From NCBI GenBank assembly GCA_020632715.1, contig JACKFA010000002.1, forward strand, positions 610,501 to 674,500: a stretch of DNA of 64,000 bases, written 5' to 3'. The notes beneath the pieces were generated by a model. It was not told where the DNA came from. It saw nothing but the letters and a program-made list of their open reading frames with translations, and did no database searches. Source of the stretch: Deltaproteobacteria bacterium. GTDB taxonomy: Bacteria > Myxococcota_A > UBA9042 > PHBI01. The translations under genes and the position numbers were made by a program. How positions within the stretch are numbered: position 1 is the first letter of the stretch; each line of letters begins with the position of its first letter. Below, piece after piece: positions 60,885-64,000 of this stretch.

Positions 60885-63800
60885 ATGCGCGTCACTACCG
60901 CCCACCTCGCCGCCCTGCTCTTCAGCGCCACAGCGCTCCTCGCCTGCGGCGACAGCGCCAAGAAGAGCCCCATCGGCGCCACCTGCGACGTCACGAGCGA
61001 CTGCGCGAGCGGGCAGTGCCTGTCGGGCTACTGCCTCGATCCGCAGGCCGACAACGACGGCGACCAGCTCGTGAACTCCGTCGAGGGGGCGCTCAAGTCG
61101 AATCCGCTCAGCAAGGACACCGACTACGACGGCGTCCTCGACACCTTCGAGGTCGACGGGCTCACCCCGCGGGACACCGACGGCGACGGGATCCCCGACA
61201 TCCTCGAGAGCGCCTTCGTCGACTCCGATCACGACTGCCTCCCGGACGAGGTCGATCCCGAGAACGACAACCCCTCGGCGACCCTCGATCAGGTGCGCGA
61301 CAAGCTCTGCGCCCGGCGCGGCGTCTGCGCGGCGCAGCGCGAGCTCATCACCGCGAGCTGCCCCGACGACACGCGGATCCCCGCGTGCGACTACTCGCAG
61401 GTCGCCGGCTACGAGCCCGTCGAGGTCAGCTGCGACGGCGAGGACAACGACTGCGACGGCCTCACCGACGAGGTCGGCGGCCTCGCGGGCGACTGCCAGA
61501 CCGGCGATCCCGACGGCGACGGGGTCACCGGCAGCGCCGACAACTGCCCCCTCGTCGCGAACGCCGGCCAGGAGGACGCCGACGGCGACGGCGTCGGCGA
61601 CGTGTGCGACCCGCCGACCGCCCCGACCGTCACCGGGACCGACCCCGCCTCGCCCGGCTCGGGCACCACGCCCAAGGCCCTCGGCACGGGTGAGCCGCAC
61701 GCGACCCTCACCTTCTATCGCGACGCCGGGTGCCACGTCATGGCGGGCGAGGGCAGCGTCGACGCCGCGGGCGCCTTCGCGATCACGGTCACCGTCACCG
61801 CGGACGCCGCGACGCAGCTCTTCGTGAAGGCCTCGAACCCCGCGGGCCTCGTGACCGACTGCCTCGCCACGGGCGTCGTCTTCGTCGAGGACTCGACGGC
61901 GCCGGCCGCCCCGGCGCTCGTCTCGCCGCCCGCGTCGCCGACGATGCTGCCGCTCGTGGGGATCGGCGGGAGCGCCGAGCCGCTCGCGACGGTCGAGATC
62001 TTCACGGCGGAGGCCTGCGCGACGCCGCTCCTGTCGGCGCCGGTCAGCGCGGGCGGCATGTTCGCCTTCACCCTCGATCTCACCGCCAACGCCGACGTGC
62101 TCGTCTACGGGCGCGCGGTCGACCGCGCCGGCAACGCGAGCAGCTGCGTCTACCTCGGCACCTTCCGCCAGGACACGGAGGCGCCCTCCGCGCCGACGCT
62201 CGACGCGGCGACCCAGACGTCGCTCGCCGTGCCCTTCACGACCACCGCCGTGCCCCTCTCCGGGTGCGCCGAGAAGGACGCCACTGTCCGCGCGTTCGAC
62301 GCGGCCGGCTGCACGGGCTCGCCGCTCGGCTCGACCGCGGCGAGCGCGGCCGGCGGCACGTGCGGCGCGGGTCAGGCGGTGTTCTCGTTCACCGCGACCG
62401 TGCCGAAGGACGCGACGACGCCGCTCTTCCTGCGCGCGCTCGACAAGGCCGGCAACCCCTCGCTCTGCGTGCCGGCCGGCGCCGTCACGGAGGACGAGAC
62501 GGCCCCCGCGCCGCCCGCGCTCAGCGACGCCGACGCCTTCATCTGGGGCACGTCGACCTACGGCTTCACGGTGCGGGGGAGCGGCGAGCCCGGCGCCACC
62601 GTGGTCCTCGGCAAGGACTCGGACTGCGCCGAGTACCTGAGCGACCCGATCACGGTCGACGCGAACGGCACGTTCTCGGGGGTGATCCTGCTCAACGACG
62701 TCGGCGACGAGGCGTCCGTCTTCGGGCAGCAGACCGACGTCGCGGGCAACGTCTCGGACTGCAGCGAGGGCTTCCCGGTCGTCGGCAACCTCGACGTCTG
62801 GGTCGTCGACCGCGGCACGGGCGAGGGGCAGGGCGGGTGGCCCGTCCAGATCTCCGACCCCTTCGGCGGCTACCTCGACGACAACGTCACCCTCGACGGC
62901 GGCCCGGCGACGTTCAGGATCTTCGCGGGGTGCAGCGCCACGGCCCAGGTGAGCGACAACGACGGCTACTACGAGCTGCGCTCGGCGCTCGACCTGACGC
63001 CGGGCACCTCGGTGCGCTTCCAGCTGAACGACGCCGGCTACTCCGAGGGCTCCTCCTACTACCCGGTCGCGCAGGTCGCGAACCTGCCGGACGGGACCGC
63101 GCGGGTCGAGTTCCGCACGAGCTGCGGCTCGAACACGCTCTACCCGGCCCCCGACTATGACGACGTCTCCCTCTACCTCGACTCCTCGTGCGTGCCTGAC
63201 GGCCTCTACGACGTGATCGCCGAGGCGTTCGACGGCGACGGGGCGCGCATCGCGTGGGCCGCGGCCGCCGCGCTGAGCTTGAGCGACATCATCGGCGACG
63301 GGGTCGCGGACGTCGTGCTCGACACGTGGTCGACCGAGCTCGGCCAGCTCGACGTCGAGCTCCGGACCTCGGCCGGGCCGGTCCCGGCGGAGCTCGGCCT
63401 CCAGCTCTGGAAGGGGGCGCAGACCATCGCGACCAGCCTCAGCGGCGACTACGCCGACGGCATCGCGCTGCCCGGGCAGCCGCTCGTGGCCTCGTTCCTC
63501 TTCGGGTACGTCCCCGGCGTGCTCGGCGGCTACTACCTCGAGGCGAGCTACCCGGCCCTCGGCGGGCGCGTCGGCTCGTCGCTCCTCGACGCGCGCGACA
63601 TCCCGCTCGGGACGCAGGTCGTCGTGAACGCGCCGGAGGACTTCCTGCCGCAGGTCTACACGACCGGCTACTACCCGTACGGCGAGCAGGGGCCGGAGGT
63701 CCGCTGGATCCAGCAGGCCGGGCTCTCGCAGGAGGCCGACGTGCAGATCGTCACGCTCTACGGCTACTCCGGCGGCTACTCCGTCAACTGGACCATCGCG

Positions 63801-64000
63801 GCGCGCCCGCGCGAGCGGCGCCGGCTCTACCTCCCGCGCCTCGACAGCGACTTCCCGGGCGCCTACGTCCAGTCGAGCGGGTACATGTACTTCAACAACC
63901 TCCCCGCGTGGTTCGACCTCGACGACGTCGACGGCTACGACGACGCCCTCGAGCTCGTCGGCGGCGACCTCGAGTCGCGCTACTACTACTCCGGCGAGGG
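60885..64000 (+). CDS. Large secreted Ca-binding-type lipoprotein, C-terminus beyond window
   Basis: At least 1,038 residues; the frame is open to the right edge. A lipoprotein signal (LLFSATALLAC, Cys21) is followed by thrombospondin type 3-like calcium motifs (DNDGD, DTDYDG, DTDGDGIPD, DPDGDG, DADGDGVGD). One MopE-like motif follows (CDGEDNDCDGLTDEVGG). Several repeated bacterial Ig-like domains come next, each beginning DTxAPxAPxL and containing GxGEPxATVxxF. Later parts are rich in Tyr/Gly/Asp. AAGGAAGG lies about 6 nt before ATG 60885. It is probably a surface adhesin or matrix protein of a Myxococcota. Its full size is unknown. Confidence 0.9.
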   Translation, partial: MRVTTAHLAALLFSATALLACGDSAKKSPIGATCDVTSDCASGQCLSGYCLDPQADNDGDQLVNSVEGALKSNPLSKDTDYDGVLDTFEVDGLTPRDTDGDGIPDILESAFVDSDHDCLPDEVDPENDNPSATLDQVRDKLCARRGVCAAQRELITASCPDDTRIPACDYSQVAGYEPVEVSCDGEDNDCDGLTDEVGGLAGDCQTGDPDGDGVTGSADNCPLVANAGQEDADGDGVGDVCDPPTAPTVTGTDPASPGSGTTPKALGTGEPHATLTFYRDAGCHVMAGEGSVDAAGAFAITVTVTADAATQLFVKASNPAGLVTDCLATGVVFVEDSTAPAAPALVSPPASPTMLPLVGIGGSAEPLATVEIFTAEACATPLLSAPVSAGGMFAFTLDLTANADVLVYGRAVDRAGNASSCVYLGTFRQDTEAPSAPTLDAATQTSLAVPFTTTAVPLSGCAEKDATVRAFDAAGCTGSPLGSTAASAAGGTCGAGQAVFSFTATVPKDATTPLFLRALDKAGNPSLCVPAGAVTEDETAPAPPALSDADAFIWGTSTYGFTVRGSGEPGATVVLGKDSDCAEYLSDPITVDANGTFSGVILLNDVGDEASVFGQQTDVAGNVSDCSEGFPVVGNLDVWVVDRGTGEGQGGWPVQISDPFGGYLDDNVTLDGGPATFRIFAGCSATAQVSDNDGYYELRSALDLTPGTSVRFQLNDAGYSEGSSYYPVAQVANLPDGTARVEFRTSCGSNTLYPAPDYDDVSLYLDSSCVPDGLYDVIAEAFDGDGARIAWAAAAALSLSDIIGDGVADVVLDTWSTELGQLDVELRTSAGPVPAELGLQLWKGAQTIATSLSGDYADGIALPGQPLVASFLFGYVPGVLGGYYLEASYPALGGRVGSSLLDARDIPLGTQVVVNAPEDFLPQVYTTGYYPYGEQGPEVRWIQQAGLSQEADVQIVTLYGYSGGYSVNWTIAARPRERRRLYLPRLDSDFPGAYVQSSGYMYFNNLPAWFDLDDVDGYDDALELVGGDLESRYYYSGE

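Overview
This window looks like chromosomal DNA from a high-GC member of the Myxococcota (former Deltaproteobacteria), probably uncultured. The signs are very GC-rich codon use, many secreted lipoproteins with Cys-rich and MopE-like metal-binding repeats, a trypsin-like protease with a MYXO-CTERM-type tail (Gly-Cys motif, membrane helix, Arg cluster), a eukaryotic-type Ser/Thr kinase and two MerR proteins with cobalamin-type domains. I see no rRNA, tRNA, CRISPR array or prophage.

Layout. 1-8.85 kb (minus): a giant Cys-rich lipoprotein with at least 11 tandem units of about 248 residues, running off the left edge. 9-12.5 kb (plus): DUF167 protein, a two-headed D-Ala-D-Ala-ligase-like ATP-grasp protein and a DmpA-type P1 peptidase. 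12.7-17.1 kb: a CarH-like regulator behind a 24-bp perfect palindrome, a four-helix-bundle gene between complementary hexamer-repeat arms, a TerB-like gene, and a second cobalamin-type MerR gene divergent from folE with shared 9-mer sites. 17.2-23.8 kb (minus): amidohydrolase-like protein, kinase and SDR, a zinc-ribbon membrane protein, then a PqqD-like/2OG-Fe oxygenase overlapping a NodU-type carbamoyltransferase. 23.9-28.7 kb (plus): secreted protease, endonuclease III, Asp/Ala-rich lipoprotein. 28.8-36.9 kb (minus): four genes joined by 4-base stop/start overlaps (small protein, CheY-like receiver, lipoprotein hydrolase, alpha-2-macroglobulin). 37-42.3 kb: SDR, a degenerate-looking oxygenase-fold protein, DUF4097 lipoprotein, anchored protein and saccharopine-dehydrogenase-like protein. 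42.3-49.9 kb: tandem repeats, DUF192 protein with a probable CTG start, tetraheme DUF1111 oxidoreductase, propeller-like lipoprotein, polytopic membrane protein and outer-membrane barrel. 50-53.3 kb (plus): a hypothetical protein, an ArsR-methyltransferase fusion and ahcY (methyl cycle). 53.3-55.9 kb: an 89-bp tandem array and an inverted-repeat element split by a group II intron. 56-60.7 kb (minus): IPNS-like oxygenase, anchored secreted protein, tcdA and an aldolase/SDR fusion. 60.9 kb to the end: a secreted lipoprotein running off the right edge.

The most informative observations are these. (1) The group II intron ends can be set to the base, because removing 53946-55912 restores a 30-nt perfect inverted repeat. 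(2) Two cobalamin-type MerR regulators differ in their ligands: one keeps the lower axial His, the other has lost it and sits next to folE with four 9-mer half-sites. (3) Translational coupling by 4-base overlaps recurs six times (GTGA, ATGA and one CTGA). (4) The lipoprotein hydrolase reads through a dispersed repeat for about 90 codons and still ends exactly on the ATG of the macroglobulin gene. (5) A PqqD-like/2OG-Fe fusion coupled to a carbamoyltransferase suggests an undescribed small tailoring pathway. Two large genes cut by the window edges lie opposite or beside long spurious frames, so simple ORF calling would miss or misassign them.
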